Positions 32,359-45,636 of a DNA stretch of 64,000 bases are shown one piece after another. This DNA comes from Geosiphon pyriformis (taxonomy: Eukaryota > Glomeromycota > Glomeromycetes > Archaeosporales > Geosiphonaceae), in NCBI GenBank assembly GCA_016748015.1, contig JAAOMT010000460.1:149957-213956 (forward strand), in the 5' to 3' direction. The notes under the pieces are model-generated. The model was given only the letters and a program-made list of their open reading frames with translations. It was not told the DNA's origin and searched no databases. Within the stretch, counting starts at the first letter, position 1. Every line of letters starts with the position of its first letter. The translations under genes and the position numbers were made by a program.

Positions 32359-34644
32359 ACATACTCTTTGTTTCCTTAATTTTATGACCATGACTAGAGC
32401 AAAGAATAAAAAGGCTGCACCTGATATCTGTCCTATAATATCTAATAAAATTTCAATCAGAAGAGCTCTTTCTGTTGTAGAAGCAATTAGGCAAAACGTT
32501 TTAGAAGCCTTCCTCTTACCCAGTAATTGTAAAAAGCTGCTTTTGGTAGCCACTAAATCAACTTCCTCATCTTTGGTTGGTTTTTCACCAGTCAAAGTTC
32601 CTTCAAAGAGACACACTTGGGTTAGTTCCAGTGTTGCCTCCACCCCGACTAAGAGCCCAAAAGTTTTTAATAATAGACCAGTAAATAAGCTGGTCTTCCC
32701 TTCTATAGACTCAACACCTGGTGCTTCTGGCACCACCTCTTCAAAAAAAATGGTCAAAAAGACCAAAAGTTCAGAAAAGTGAGGACAGTTGCTTGCCTCT
32801 GCTATTGTTACACCAAACCCCTTTGTGGTTCCCAATGAAATCTTAGATGAGATCTCAGTAGCATCATCTGGCACTTCATCCAAGATGGGCCAAGATCAAC
32901 CACTGGCTGTATTGCCAAATGTGGTGTTTTCTGGCAGATCATTGCCGGTTTTAGAAGCAAAACAATTTCCTCTTGTTGGGTCACCTGTTCTTGGGAACTG
33001 GGCTGATTAAATGGAAACTGATTCATCTCCTTCTTTAGTTTCTGGTGTTACTTCTGGTGGTGCTTGGGAAACTATTACTAGTCATCAAAGGTTTGCTAGA
33101 TGGGTGGTCTCTACTCTGGTGCCTGGTGCTACTTTTAAGATCAAATTGGCTCATGTTAAGACTGTTTTTCAGTCTGTGCATGGTTTTTTGGGTGCTAAAT
33201 CTGTTTCAAAAGACAATGTGAAGCTTTTCTGTATGAAGTTTGCTTCTCAACAGTCTTTGAAAACTGCGTTTCTGGTTGAGCTTATAAGCTCTGTTTGTTT
33301 GACCACTCTCAAAATTGCCAAGTCTTTGGTGGTTTCTGAATCTGGTTCCTCTTCTGCTGCTGTTGTGTTGTGTGATGTATCTTTGGGTGTGTCTGCTGCT
33401 GATATTAAGTTGGCTCTCAGTGTGTTTGGTAGTGTCACTTGTGTTGTGCTGAAGCCTGCTGGTATTTGGCAGTATGTGGTAGTTTATTTTGAAAAGTTGG
33501 ACTCTGCTGTGTCTGCCTTGAAGCATTGGTCAGTCTTGGTGGGCAAGGATAGTATTAGAATCCTCCCTCTGGTGAATCAAAATAAGACTATTTTGTCTCA
33601 TGATAAGTTTAAGACCAAATTGGTCAACTTTTTCCCTGGCTGTACTGCCTTTGAAATCAGTGATATGATTTCTCAGATTGGTGGTCAAACATGTTTCATC
33701 CTTTGTTCTCCTGATTCTGGTCGTCATTTCTGGTTTGCTTTGGTTATATTTGACTCTCAAGGCAATTTGGATTCTGCTGTAGTCAAGACTAATACTCTAA
33801 GGAAATGCCGTATCTGGTGGGAAACTCCTGGCTGTCGGTGCTGCTTTAGGTGTCAAGAAATGGGCCATCTGGCTGCAGATTGCAAGATTTCCCCACCTTC
33901 TACTTTTAAGGTTCCCAAGGTTTTCAAGTCTCGTTTTGTGGGTTCTGCTTCATATGCCAAGACTGCTGCTTCTTTTGGTCTTTCTGAGTTTCCTTCTTTA
34001 GTGGCTTCTTCAGCTGCTTCAGCTGCTGATCCTGTTGTTAGTTTCAGATTGGACTCTTTGAAAAAGCAGATTTCAGATTTGGCTGCTCTGGTTAAGTCTA
34101 TTGTTGAGTCTGTTGGTTCTTTGGTTGCTTTGGTGTCTCGTCTTCTTGATGATAATGCCATTAAGGCTGTTCAGGTCAAGAAAGATATCATTTCTATGAA
34201 GAGTGCTGCTAACAATTTTTCTAACCTCATGGTTGGAGTTTCCAAGGACATTGCTTGTCTTAGATCTGAGGTTGACTTTGGTGATATGGATTATGATGGT
34301 GTTCTGGCTGCTAAGCCTTCCTTTTTAAGTGAGGACACTATTAAGCATGTCATTGCTTTGTGGCAAATGTCTGGTGCTGAAACCAGGAACAATATTGAGT
34401 CTACTAGATTGTTTCTTAATGAGTTTATTTTTGACTCTAGGAATTTGAATGGTATCATTGAGAGAATTCGTGGGTTGGGGTTATTCTCATCTACTTTTGA
34501 TTCAGCGTAGTGAGTCCTTGATTGGGCCGAATGTCTGATCACATGTAGAAAATACATGATTTACACCTATAATGTAATTTCTTCTGTGGTATTATAGTTT
34601 AAGTAGTATTTGGGTCTTATTCGTTAAAATATAATAAAAAAAAA
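32359..34644 (+). mobile_element. ORF1-only LINE derivative (HAL1-like)
   Basis: 2.3 kb unit: ORF1 with zinc knuckle, then directly a 3' UTR and A-rich tail. The target duplication ATACACAAA is at 32350-32358 and 34645-34653. The 3' UTR (tcacatgtagaaaatacatgatt) is shared with the LINE D tail at 60.0 kb (gtcacgtgtagaaaatacatga). No endonuclease or RT is present, so it would need enzymes from a full-length relative. G+C is strikingly higher than in the flanking LTR, so it is among the youngest insertions here. Confidence 0.75.
32384..34510 (+). pseudogene. LINE ORF1 protein with CCHC knuckle (two in-frame stops)
   Basis: One frame of 709 codons from ATG 32384 to TAG 34508-34510, broken only by TGA 32780-32782 and TAA 33008-33010. 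The N-terminal 200 residues are Ser/Lys/Pro-rich and probably disordered. The middle resembles the RNA-binding ORF1 of this LINE group (VVVYFEKLDSAVSALKHW, GGQTCFILCSPDSG). The intact knuckle is CFRCQEMGHLAADC near 33840-33882. A Ser/Ala-rich helical part with probable coiled coil follows (LKKQISDLAALVKSIVESVG). The final stretch FDSRNLNGIIERIRGLGLF joins the 3' UTR directly. It could be mistaken for a host zinc-knuckle gene, but the flanking duplication and tail show otherwise. Confidence 0.75.
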
Positions 34645-35427
34645 ATACACAAATATAATAATCAAATTATGTAATACTCTAAACTACGTAACATTCAAAA
34701 ATTTGTCAAAATAATTAATAGTTTACAGAAATATTATATAGTTTGTAAAAATAACTTGTAGTTTGCTAAAATATATTGTTAATTTGATAAAATAATAGCA
34801 AATAAAAAAGTGCAAGTTTATAAACTAATACTATAACAAGTTGTATAAAAAAAAAGCTTTTTTTTCAAGAAAAAGTATTTTAGCTAGAATTATCTTTACT
34901 AAAATTTTTTTTTTAGTATTTATATAAATTATTTCAAATAAAAACTATATTGCAAACAATAAAATTAATAATTATTTCTCTTAAAATTTTCTGAATTTTT
35001 ACCAATATTTTAAAATTAATTAGTTATCAATTTTAGTAATCTGTTAATAACTTTAGACTTAAACAAAAGACAATTTTTCTAACAAAATTTTTTTATTTTT
35101 TTTTATTTTTCATTATAATCATTAAGGTAGCTTACAGACAAAATTTCTGTAAAAAAGTTAACTTTTACAGCAAAGTAACTATATATTTTTAATAAGCTTT
35201 TAAATGAACATTTTCTAAAAAAAAGTTGATTTTTATTACAAAATAATTATACAAATAACTGGCACATAATTGGCTATTTTACTTATAAGCTTAACAGTTC
35301 AAATTATAAAAAATAATTTAAAAATAAATTCAGTTATTGGAAATTCAACAGCTTTTAATAATTAGAAATTATCAACAAAATTAATATTAATAATATTTAA
35401 AAAAAAAACTAAAAACTTTTAATAATA

Positions 35428-37858
35428 TTTGGTATTTTTTCACAGATATAATACAGCAACAATAAATTCAAAATAATAATCACATTTAAGATAAAATTGA
35501 AATTTTTAAGAAAACATTTTATTAATACATCAAAAATTGTATTAACAATAGTTTTTTTAAAGACTACAATATTATAAAAATTAAAAGCAATTTTTATGAA
35601 AACCTATTATAACATTTTTACATAAATATTAAAGATTACAACAGTAAAATTTTTTATATAGACAAAAGAATATAAAAAATATTAAACACTTTTATAATAT
35701 GTTATATAAAAAAATTAACTTATAAATCATTAATTTATTATTATTATATTAAAATACATATTACTATTTTGTTTAATTCTTATTTGTTTTAAAAATAACT
35801 TGAATTTAACATGACATAGACTTGATTAAATTATAATAATAATTTACAAATATTATATCATATTCTTCTTTAACTTATTATTCTAATTATATAATATTTA
35901 AAAATTGTAAATTACATTAATGAATTTTAACTTTAATATATAATTAAAAATTTTTTATTGGAGTAATATTAAGATTTTATACTGGCCAAAAAAGTTATTT
36001 AATATTTAAAAAGGTAAAAAAAAGAATGTATAACTTTTAATATATGAATTAATATATTGTTTTTCTGAAAAAAAAACTTTTTTTTAGTTTTTTTTGCATT
36101 AAGTTTTACTGTAAAAATTGCGTAATTAGTCAAAATTTTATGATATAACTCTAGTAATATAACCAATCAAAAAAACTAAAAAACTTAAACCAATCTATAA
36201 AAAACATTCTCAAAACATACAACCAAAGCTTTTTTTAACTGTGATTATAATACAATTCTTATAAAACTTTTTAGAAGATTTATGTTATTGTTACTTAAGT
36301 AGAAAAACCAATCCAAAAAATATTGAAAAAAACATGATTAAAAAATATAATAACTTAAAAAAATATAATAATGCAAAATAGCACAAAATAATACATTATA
36401 ATTCAAGATAATATAAAATAATATACAATAATGTAAAATAACTAACCATAACATAAGATAACTAATTATAGTATAAAAAAACAAAGCAATAACAAAAATA
36501 ATAAGCAATAACTAATAATAATAAGTAATCAAAAACAATCTTATAAAACTAAAAATATGTATAAAAACAAGTAGTTTTAACAATAAAAAAAAACTAATTA
36601 ACTAAAAAAAAGACAGATAAAAAATATATTTTTTTACTCATATTTATTAAATTTATTTTACATATATATTTATATTACTTCAAATAAAAAAAAAATTTGA
36701 AACCCAAATTTACTTATACATAATATACAAATTTCATGTTTAATCTAAACTAATTATTCTTTTATCTTTATTTCTGGCCAGATGCTTTTAGCAAAAAATT
36801 GTCTTAAACAATAACAACTTGGACCAATTATTTTTAATCATAGTAATTGACAAAACTAATTTTTTTTATTTTTTATTTTTATTTTATTTTTATTTTTTTT
36901 TATTTTTTTTCTCTTTGGTAAAGTGGCAATATTGTAAAATTAACTGTCTGAAAATAAACTTTATAATAGCTTAGTAAAAGAGGAAAGTTTTTTCTAGATT
37001 GAATATTAATATTATTTTATTAATTTACCAAAAGTGCAAAAAAACACCACCAGATCTTAACAATTGTGTTTGACTAGCTTGAAAAAAATAACACACATAC
37101 TTAAGCTGCAAACAGCCTAAACATTTTTCTGTGTTTTATAACCAAAGAACTTCATGAATAAAATTAACAAAAATTTTTAGAAACTAACATTACTGATTTA
37201 TCTTAAGTATTTAAAATAGAAATTTTTAAGCTCCCTATTATCCAAATTTAAAGCACCAAATATTATTACAATATTTTACTAAGTTTATTCATAACACTCT
37301 ATATATTCAAATTCTGTAGCTTTAAATTGTATATATGTAGATTTATCTGATCAAACAACTTATTTAAAATCTTTTACTATCTAATTTTCATAAATACAAG
37401 TTTATTATAAACATTTTTCTTTATTTAATTTGGAAATTAATGGCTTAAAATAAAGAATACACAAGCAAAGTTCTTTTTAAATTAATTTATTTTAATAGTT
37501 TGTATAAAAATAAATTTGTTAATATTTTTAATAAAATTTAAATGTATTTAAGAAAAAGTTTAGTGGCAGGTTCTTTTATTCTTTATTATTGAATATTTGA
37601 ATTGTTTATATATATATTTGTCAAGAATTTATAATTAGTTCATTCATTTTTTAGGAAGTTTTTTTAGTTTATATAATTTCTATACATGTATTATAGAAAA
37701 ACATAAATATCTAATAATTATAAAAATCTTATTGTTTGTATATTCTAACTTTTTTGTTAAAATAATTTTTTTTTTGGTATTTAGAAAGTTTTTTTCAAAC
37801 TATATTTAATGCAATAAATTTTTTCACAACAAAAATGTTTGATATTTTATATATATGC
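35428..37858. other. C1 leader remnant, then unassigned AT-rich desert
   Basis: 35428-35660 matches the leader of C4 (60.46-60.78 kb) after the LTR. Beyond that I recognise nothing up to the C2 LTR. About 36340-36540 is a simple-sequence stretch built from aaaataata-like words. A T-rich block at 36860-36912 resembles the one inside the family C LTR but lacks the flanks to prove it. Confidence 0.45.
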
Positions 37859-38830
37859 TGTTATTAATAAAATTTTAACTATTAACTAGCATGAAATTAC
37901 TCTTATAATTTCTATTATTAATTAGTATATATTAATATCATTTCAAATTATTACTTATTATTTAATTAAATTATTAAATAGCACTATTTAATTAATAATC
38001 TAATTTATACAATAAAAATTAGAATAATCAAATTACACAATATTTTGAACTATATAACATTTAAAAATTTGCCAAAATTTGTAGAAATTTGCCAAAATAA
38101 TAAATAATTCACCAAAATAGTTAATAGTTTATTGAAATAACTTGTAATTTGTTAAAATGTATCTTTAGTTCATCAAAATCATAGCAAAAATAAAAATTCA
38201 AGTTTATAGACTAGTATTACAATAAGTTGTATAAAAAAAAAGCTTCTCTCTTTAAGGAAATGTATTTTATCTTACTCAAAATTATCTTAATTCAAATTAA
38301 TTAGCTTTATAAAAAATAATAAAAACATTAAATACTTAAAAACCAAATTTTTTAACTATTTATACTTAAAATTTCTTCGAAACCCAACTAATGTTTTGAA
38401 ATTGATTAGCTACCAATTTCAATAATCTGTTAATAACTTCAAGTCTAAACAGAAAATAATTTTCTTAACAAAATTCTATTTTTTTATATTTTTTTTATAT
38501 TTTTATATTTTTATATTATAATCATTATTGTAGCTTATAAATAAGATTTTTGTAAAAGAGTTGACTTTTGTAGCAAAGTAACTATACAATTTAGTGAACT
38601 TTCAGATAAGCAATTTCTAAAAAAGAGTTAATATTTACTATAATATAACTACCCAAAGCAATTGACACAGAATTGGCTATTTTACTTATAAGTCCAACAA
38701 TTCAAATTATAGGAAATAATTTGAAAATAAATTCAGTTATTAGAGATTTATTAGCTTTCAGAAAATGTAAATTCATAGTGAACAAACTTTAACAACATTT
38801 AAGAAAAAAGAACAAAAACTTTTGGTAATA
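37859..38830 (+). repeat. C2 5' LTR
   Basis: About 970 nt, TGTTATT... to ...GGTAATA, homologous to C1, C3, C4 and the C2 3' LTR. It has recurring aattt-gccaaaat-type words near 38060-38170 and a T-rich block of variable length near 38490-38515. The 3' LTR ends AGTAACA, so the 5' copy shows C-to-T decay at the end. Confidence 0.8.
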
Positions 38831-38832
38831 TT

Positions 38833-38849
38833 TGGTGCTTTTTTTATGA
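38833..38849 (+). other. C2 primer-binding site (decayed)
   Basis: TGGTGCTTTTTTTATGA directly after the LTR, comparable to TAGTGCTCTTCTATGGA in C4. The first seven bases match the G1 site; the rest differ, so the tRNA may be different. Confidence 0.5.
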
Positions 38850-40440
38850 AAATAACACAGCAATAACAACTTCAAAATAATAACTACATCAGACATAACA
38901 ACTTTAGAGTACTATTAATCAATTTACATTTACTGCAAACAATAATTTGGAATTTAAGACAAAATTACAGTCTTTAAAAAAACACTTTTTTAATATATTG
39001 AAAACCGAATCAATAAATATTTTTTTGAAGACTACAATATTGTAAAAATCAAGCAAAATCTTTTTGAAAATATTATTTACTACTCAAACAGAGACCCAGA
39101 AAACATTAATATTGATAGTTGTACTACTTATTTTAAAGAACTTAATTATAATATTATCATGTTTTGTAAAAAAAAGTATCTTGCCAACTCATAATTTATT
39201 CTTGAACTTAAGTTTGAATTTAAAACAAGTAACAGAAATAAACAGAAAATACATGACCAATTTACATAACACTCAACACACCAAAGACAACCTTTTAACA
39301 TTTACAGATATCAGAGCAAAGAACTAATTCTAAATTACCACTTTTAATTACATCTTTTTTAGCTTTACTTGCTTAAATCCAAATATCAAATTTACCACTC
39401 AACTGTTTCTTAAGACCAGAAAATTTCACATTACCAAAAAGCCCAATACAACAGTTTGAACAAATTTTCACTAATACCAATCTTCTTGATTTTTTAATAG
39501 AAAACAAAAGTAATCACTCTAATAATAATAAAGATATTTCTGAATCTATAGAAAAAAAACTACTAAAAACAAGAATACAGAAAACATGACAACTATTTAT
39601 ATTGCAAAAATTACTGAATTCATTAAAAAAAATACTGACACCAGTTTACAAAAATGGCTTAACAAAGTTTAAAAAGCAAAAGATACAAATAGATAGATTA
39701 CAGCAAAAATATTAAAAGCAATTCTATATTTTTTTCAAGGAACAGCAGGAAAATAGTTTGAAAATCTGACTGAACTCTTCAAAAACTGGCAAGCATTCAA
39801 AGATATTTTCTTAAAGCAATTTACTAACAACAACACCTCTATTACTCTTTGAAACCATTTTTGCAATATTAAATAAGTATTATCTGAAACTGTTATGACT
39901 TATCTTGAGAAATTTAACAAACTTTTTTGACAAATTTAACAATTGAAAACCAATAACTATTATTTTAATGCCCAAATTTTGGATCAGTTTATTGCAGAAT
40001 TAAAAGACAAACTTATTAAAAAAGTTTGACCACATGCTTCAAAAAATTTAACTGCTGTTATTCAATATACTAAGACTTATAAAATGGCAATGAAAGAAGC
40101 TAATTGCACAAAATTTGTAAATCTTGCAATTAGAGAAACCAGCTTAGCAGCTAAAAAAAAATTAACTAATTGACTAAGAAAGTTGAAAATTACTTTACTA
40201 ATTAATAACACCAGCAACAACAAAGATATCAATCACTCCAATAACACAATCAAAATAACTACAGATTACTATTAAACAACCAATCTCAAAGCTATTACTA
40301 TTATAAAATTTCCAGATACTGGAAATAAGATTGCCAAAAAATGCAATAAAACTAACAACAAAAAAATAATTAATGTTATTCTCAACTTTAACAATCTTAT
40401 TATCAATTTCTATCACCAGTTTATTATTCATTAAGACCCC
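38850..40440 (+). pseudogene. C2 leader and Gag
   Basis: The leader has an open piece at 39064-39327 rich in Thr and Asn. The capsid segment begins at ATG 39586 (MTTIYIAKITEFIK), with FENLTELFKNWQAFKDIF, LKQFTNNNTSIT and ETVMTYLEKFNKLF, and reaches about 40260. C4 has the parallel start at 61209. Stops are frequent. The knuckle is mostly lost: downstream sequence jumps to the Cys-rich Pol region near 40456. Confidence 0.7.
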
Positions 40441-41560
40441 AATATCAGAATAATTATTATACTCTTGCTATTTTTGCAAAGCATATTATAAAAAACGATT
40501 TAAATATTCCAAATAAAACAGAAAATAAGACAAAACTTCTTGTTTTACATGTAAAAAAATGCTACCAGAAGAATACAACTGAATTAATGTTATAATAAGA
40601 GAAAAAATCTGTAATTAAATCTGCCAATATGCACTTTTAATTGCAGAAAAATTAAAAAAAAGAATTTTTTTTGATGTATTATATAATAATGTCTTCAATA
40701 AACTCTACTATTATCCACATGATACTGAAATGATCTATAAACTGACTATGGTTTTAATTAATAGAAGAACTCAAAAAGATGTACACCAAATGAAAGAAAC
40801 AGAATATATTAAATATACAATGAAATTAGCTGAATTCAATTATAAAGATAAAGTAGAAACATATTATCAGATTACAAGTCATGCTTATTTAACCAAAAAA
40901 GGTCAAATTCAATAATTAAAACAAATTAATATTCAACTATGTGAAGAATGTACTATGTCTTGTAATAATTAATAGTGTTCAGAATATTATACAATTAGTA
41001 TTTTCTTGTTTAATAAAAATAATAAATATGAAATTGAATTTGGAAAATCTGAACCAAAAGAAAAAATTGCAACAACTCTGATTTATTTACTGAAAATCAT
41101 TCTGTTATACAACTCCAATACTTTGACAACAATAAACAAAGAATAAAACCAGAAAAAGCCCATAAAATAGATACTAAATATGATTTACAATACTTAGAAA
41201 AAGACACTTTGGTTTTTCAACCAAAATCTCTGACAAAAATAAATCTAAAAATTGCTCTTAAAATCCTATTAAGAACAATAATTCAAATTGTTTTCTAATC
41301 ATTATTGGCAAGCAAAGAAATTAATATTAGAGAAGAAATTATAGATATAAAATAAACTAAAGACATTACAATCCTGTTACAAAATAAAATTAATAAACTA
41401 TTCAAAATTGAGCATGCCAAAAAAATTGCTTAAGCAATTTACCTATTCTTAATCAACATTTTGGGTTTACAATTAATTAACAACAGAGAACAATTAAGAA
41501 AAAGTAAAAAAAAACACAAAATTTTGGTTTGACAGAACAATTCACAGTTTTAGTAAACAT
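40441..41560 (+). pseudogene. C2 Cys-rich region and dUTPase domain
   Basis: After the deletion point the frame resembles C4 63.18-63.9 kb. From about 41155 the dUTPase is readable: HKIDTKYDLQYLEKDTL matches G2 HDTDAGFDLRYPGKDAI; SLLASKEINIREEIIDIK matches SSLVKREINIRGGIIDAR; LLQNKINKLFKIEHAKKIA matches the motif 4 segment. Motif residues are damaged (Gly to Lys or Glu). Confidence 0.7.
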
Positions 41561-43590
41561 AGCTCTTAATGTATAAAATAAATCTTATTAAATTCTTTAA
41601 CTACCTCAACCAATTACTATTTTATCTTTTAGAAAATATCACGAAATCTACACTTGTTTAAAGCCTATTACCACTTAACAAATCTTTGAGTTAAATGAAT
41701 AAATTTGTTTAAAGCATGAAATTTCAATCTCAAACATTTATATTTCAAAAGAAATAAAAAAATTTCAAGTTATATTTTACAATGCCAACAACTATTCCAT
41801 CATTTTATTAAATAAATTAGAAATTAAAATCATATATAGCAATATCTTTCAAGATAAAATCCCTTAGATTGTTTCTAATTTCATCAAAATTGTAAAACAT
41901 ATTCTATTTTCAAATCCAAACATCATCCCTACTATTAAAAACTACCATATTTTAAAAAAAAAACTTGTTCAAATCAACATAAATTTCTTAAAACCCCAAC
42001 AACAAAAACAATTAAAACAGTTAATTGCCAAATATGCCAATATATTTGCCAAAACTAATAATGATTTTGGAAAAACTGATATTATATAACATTAACTTTA
42101 TACAAAAAATGTTCTACCAAAATGTTAACAAGTCTACTAAATTTCATCTGCTAGCCACCAATTCATCAAAAAAGAAGTTCAACAAATACTCAATAATGAT
42201 CTTATTTAACTATTAAAAAGTTCTTGGGCCTTATTAATAATTTTTGTAAAAAAAAAATAGCAAAATCAGATTTTGTGTAAATTATTAACAATTGTCTATC
42301 CACTACCAAAAATTAACAACATATTAAATGTTTTGAAAAAAGCCAAGTTTTTTTTAACTTTAAACTTAAAAAGTAAATACTGACAAGTTAAAATAAACTC
42401 TAAAAATTACTTCAAAACAGCATTTACTACTTAAAAAAAAATTATGAATTTAACATAATGCTTTTTGAACTCTATAATACACCAGCAACATTCCAAAGAC
42501 TTATAGATATTGTTTATAAAAGACTTTTATGACAATCAGTAATTGTTTACTTAGATAATACTAATATATACTCTCCAAGTTTTAAAGCCTATCTGATTTA
42601 TTTGTGAAAAGTTTTTTAACAATTATGAAAAGCAGAATTAAAATTGAATATTGAAAAATGTTATTTTAAAAAAACAAGTTTAATTTTTTGAAACATATTG
42701 CCAGCAAAGATGGAATTCAATCCAATCCAGAAACAATTAGTGCTGTTAAAAATTTTTAAGTTCTCCAAAATACTACAGAACTAAGAGAATTTGTAGAATT
42801 AGCCTTTTATTACTGAAAGTTTATCAAAAGATTCTCCAAAATTGCCAAATTACTTAACCATTTGACCAACAAAGATATAAAATATTAATAAACACAAGCT
42901 CAATAACAAGCATTTAACATTTTTAAAGAGAAACTTATTACAACCCAATTTTTGCCTATTCAAATTTTAATAAAAGGTTTCAGTTAGCCATTGATGCTTT
43001 ACACATAGTTTTTGGTGCTATTTTATCACAATTGGATAATAATAGCAATAAATAAGTAATTTTTTATATCAGTAGAATTCTTAAACCAACTGAACTTAAA
43101 TATGAGTTTACTGAATTGGAAACAACAGCCATTATTTGAATTCTAAAATACTTACAAAAATATTTCCAAAATGGATCCCAATTTAATATCATTACAGATA
43201 ATATTGGCCTCAAATGACTCAACAAAAAAAACTTTGAACTTAATACCAAATAATCTTAATGGTCTGATTTTCTAGCAGATTACAAATATATTATATATCA
43301 TAAACTAAACAAATTATATACAAATATAGATAGTTTTTTTAGAATAAGACAAGATTAGATTCAACACCAACAAATTATTAACCCAATAATAGTTAATAAA
43401 CAAAATAAATCCTGAAAACTACAACAATATTAAAAACTATTTAAAGATTCTCAAAATACCAGAAAACTGGTTTCTAGCTATAAAAAACCAATTACAACAT
43501 TAATCCAAACAATATTTTCTGCACCATAACAAAATTTATTATCAAAACTGCTAAAACTCAACAAATTTACTTAGAGTAGTCCAACAAAAT
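41561..43590 (+). pseudogene. C2 reverse transcriptase and RNase H
   Basis: IFAKTNNDFGKTDI (about 42045) starts the RT lead-in as in G2 (FASKNEFGQTDI). RT pieces follow in shifting frames, with VYLDNTN around 42545-42565 showing the same YLDD-to-YLDN change as G2. KHIASKDGIQSNPETI and REFVELAFYY follow. RNase H reads QLAIDALHIVFGAIL and ELETTAII. More than twenty stops. Confidence 0.7.
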
Positions 43591-44560
43591 AAAAAAAAAA
43601 CAATCTTATACTTTTTATCAGGACATCTAGGAAGAGACAGCACAATACAAAGAATATTAAAATATTATTTTTGGTTTCACATGTACCAAGACATTTAACA
43701 GTATATAAAATTATATGATAGTTGTCAAAAAAGAGAAGAAATTTGTCTTACTGAATTTTTAAATTCAATTAAAATTGAACAATTTTCAACAAAATAAGAA
43801 TTGATTTAATTGAACTATTACCTATTATCACTTAAAAGAACTGTTAGATTGTAGTTGCTATAGACTATTTTATCAAATGGTCTAAAGCCAGAGTTATTTA
43901 AAGAGCAGATGCAAAATCAATAGCAAATTTTATTTATAAAGCCATTATTTGTAAATATAGATGCCTAATTAAACTCTTATCTGATCAAGAAATATACTTT
44001 GTAAACAACTTGATATAAGAAATTTGTGAACAGTTTAACATAAAACGATCTTTATTATTACCATATTATTTGCAAATAAATGAATTAGTAAAATATTTTA
44101 ATCAGACTTTGTGTAAATTATTAGCCAAAGTTTCAACTGATTTTGAGCAGAAATAGAATATCTTTATTTTATCAGTATTATTAGTATACAGAATACTAAA
44201 ACAAAATACCACAAAACACACATTTTTTAATCTAATTTATGGAAGAATAGCAATATTACCAATTAATTTCATTGTGAAAACATATTTTGTGCAACCAATT
44301 AATGAAAAAAACTTTCAAAAAACACTTTAACAAAAAGTTTACATCCTTCTTAGTATTTTAGAAAAAAATAACAAATAGCAGCCACTTATATTAAACACTC
44401 TTAAGCTTAACAAAAAGAATGATATGACAACAAATTGCCACTAGTTATTGACAAATTTAAAGTTGAAAACAAAATTCTCTTACATAAAACTAAAGCTAAA
44501 AAACAATGAAGTGGAAAATTTAAACATAAATAGGATAAACTATTCTATATTCATGAAATT
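43591..44560 (+). pseudogene. C2 integrase
   Basis: GHLGRDSTIQRILKYYF and YDSCQKREE give the zinc region. AIDYFIKWSKARVI and ADAKSIANFIYKAIIC follow, then LLSDQEIYFVNN, where the catalytic Asp is kept, unlike in G1 and G2. NELVKYFNQTLCK has Lys for the usual Arg, and LIYGRIAILPINFI closes the core. Confidence 0.75.
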
Positions 44561-45623
44561 CTAGACAATAAATCATACAAGTTAAGATTTGATGACAAAA
44601 TTCTAGCAAAAGTTACACATAAGAATCAATTGAAATATTATTATTTCAGAAACAATCCTAAATCATTAATTCCACAAATTGGTACACATTTTCTTTTAAT
44701 TAATTTTAAAAATATTTTCCAAAATTTAGAACCAATAATTATAATAAAACAACAATTAAATCTGAATATTTAAATTAAAAATTAAAAATTAAAAATACAC
44801 AAATATAAAACAAAAATAGTAAACAATCACAAAAAAATCCAATAACCAAAAATATTTTCATATTTTTTCTTTTTTTAAACCTGTTCAAAATTTTATTTTT
44901 TATTTTTCAAATTTTTTTAAATTTTATTTACAACCTTATTTACTTTACTATAATTATTCCACAAATATTCCACAAATATTTTAAAAATCAATATTAGCTT
45001 TGAAAACACTTTTTAACTTATTTATAACAATTAATAGAAGTCAAATTAATTACATGCAAAAAGAAACTATAATACCAATAGTAAATAATTATTAAAATTA
45101 TTATTTTTATAAAAAAAACACAAGAAGTTATTCTGAAAGTCAATTACCAGAACTTTTAAAGCAAGCTTTAAAAAAAAACTTTTTAATTGCTCCTATTAAC
45201 ATTTTACCAAATGTTACAATACAACAAAAACTTCTACAGTATTTTAATAAACAAAATAATAAACATACTCTTATATATAGATATTTTTATATTAAAAAAA
45301 CACTTTATAAATAAAAATTAGAACTTGCAGCAACAAATCTCACTTCTAAAATTATACAAAAACAAATTTACAATGAATTCAAGACAGCAACTAAACTAAC
45401 AAATACTCACTATAAACTTAGAACAGCATTTAGACTCTATAATTTATTTAATATTTGTAAAAATGTCCTACAAAATTCAATACTCCAACCAATGAAAATT
45501 CAATATATTGATAAATTTACAGAATTGAAATTTCAATAATTTTCAGACCAAATTGTTATAATTATTTTGAATCATTATCTTGATATTACAAATAGTACTT
45601 AAACTTTAATAAAGCTCAATTTT
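44561..45623 (+). pseudogene. C2 Pol C-terminal extension
   Basis: DNKSYKLRFDDKILAKV ends the integrase tail. Then NQLKYYYFRNN, PQIGTHFLLI and NLEPIIIIKQQLNL parallel the G2 extension. After an A/T-rich gap, an open stretch near 45130-45540 (SESQLPELLKQALKKNF, TSKIIQKQIYNEFKTATKL) lies where G2 and G1 have their final ORF. A purine tract (gagaaaaaaatta) at about 45624-45636 precedes the 3' LTR. Confidence 0.6.
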
Positions 45624-45636
45624 GAGAAAAAAATTA

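Larger units (their letters stand above)
32223..35427 (+). mobile_element. C1: LTR of gypsy family C, split by an ORF1-only LINE
   Basis: The left part, 32223-32358, starts TGTTATTA...; the right part, 34645-35427, carries the family's A/T-rich body and ends AATAATA followed by a decayed primer site (tttggtattttttcac). Between them lies the LINE derivative, flanked by a direct repeat. The order LTR then leader shows this is a 5' LTR of a plus-strand element whose internal part is mostly missing or unrecognisable. Confidence 0.7.

Noticed and set aside
32384-34510. Long open frame with zinc knuckle as a host gene
   Set aside because: It is flanked by a 9-bp duplication, ends in a LINE 3' UTR with A tail, and sits inside an LTR.
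33206-34557. Several minus-strand open frames opposite the LINE ORF1
   Set aside because: They arise from codon bias of the plus-strand frame and contain no motif.
39064-39327. Separate small protein upstream of C2 Gag
   Set aside because: The corresponding leader region in C4 is broken in other frames; it is more likely part of a decayed Gag N-terminus.
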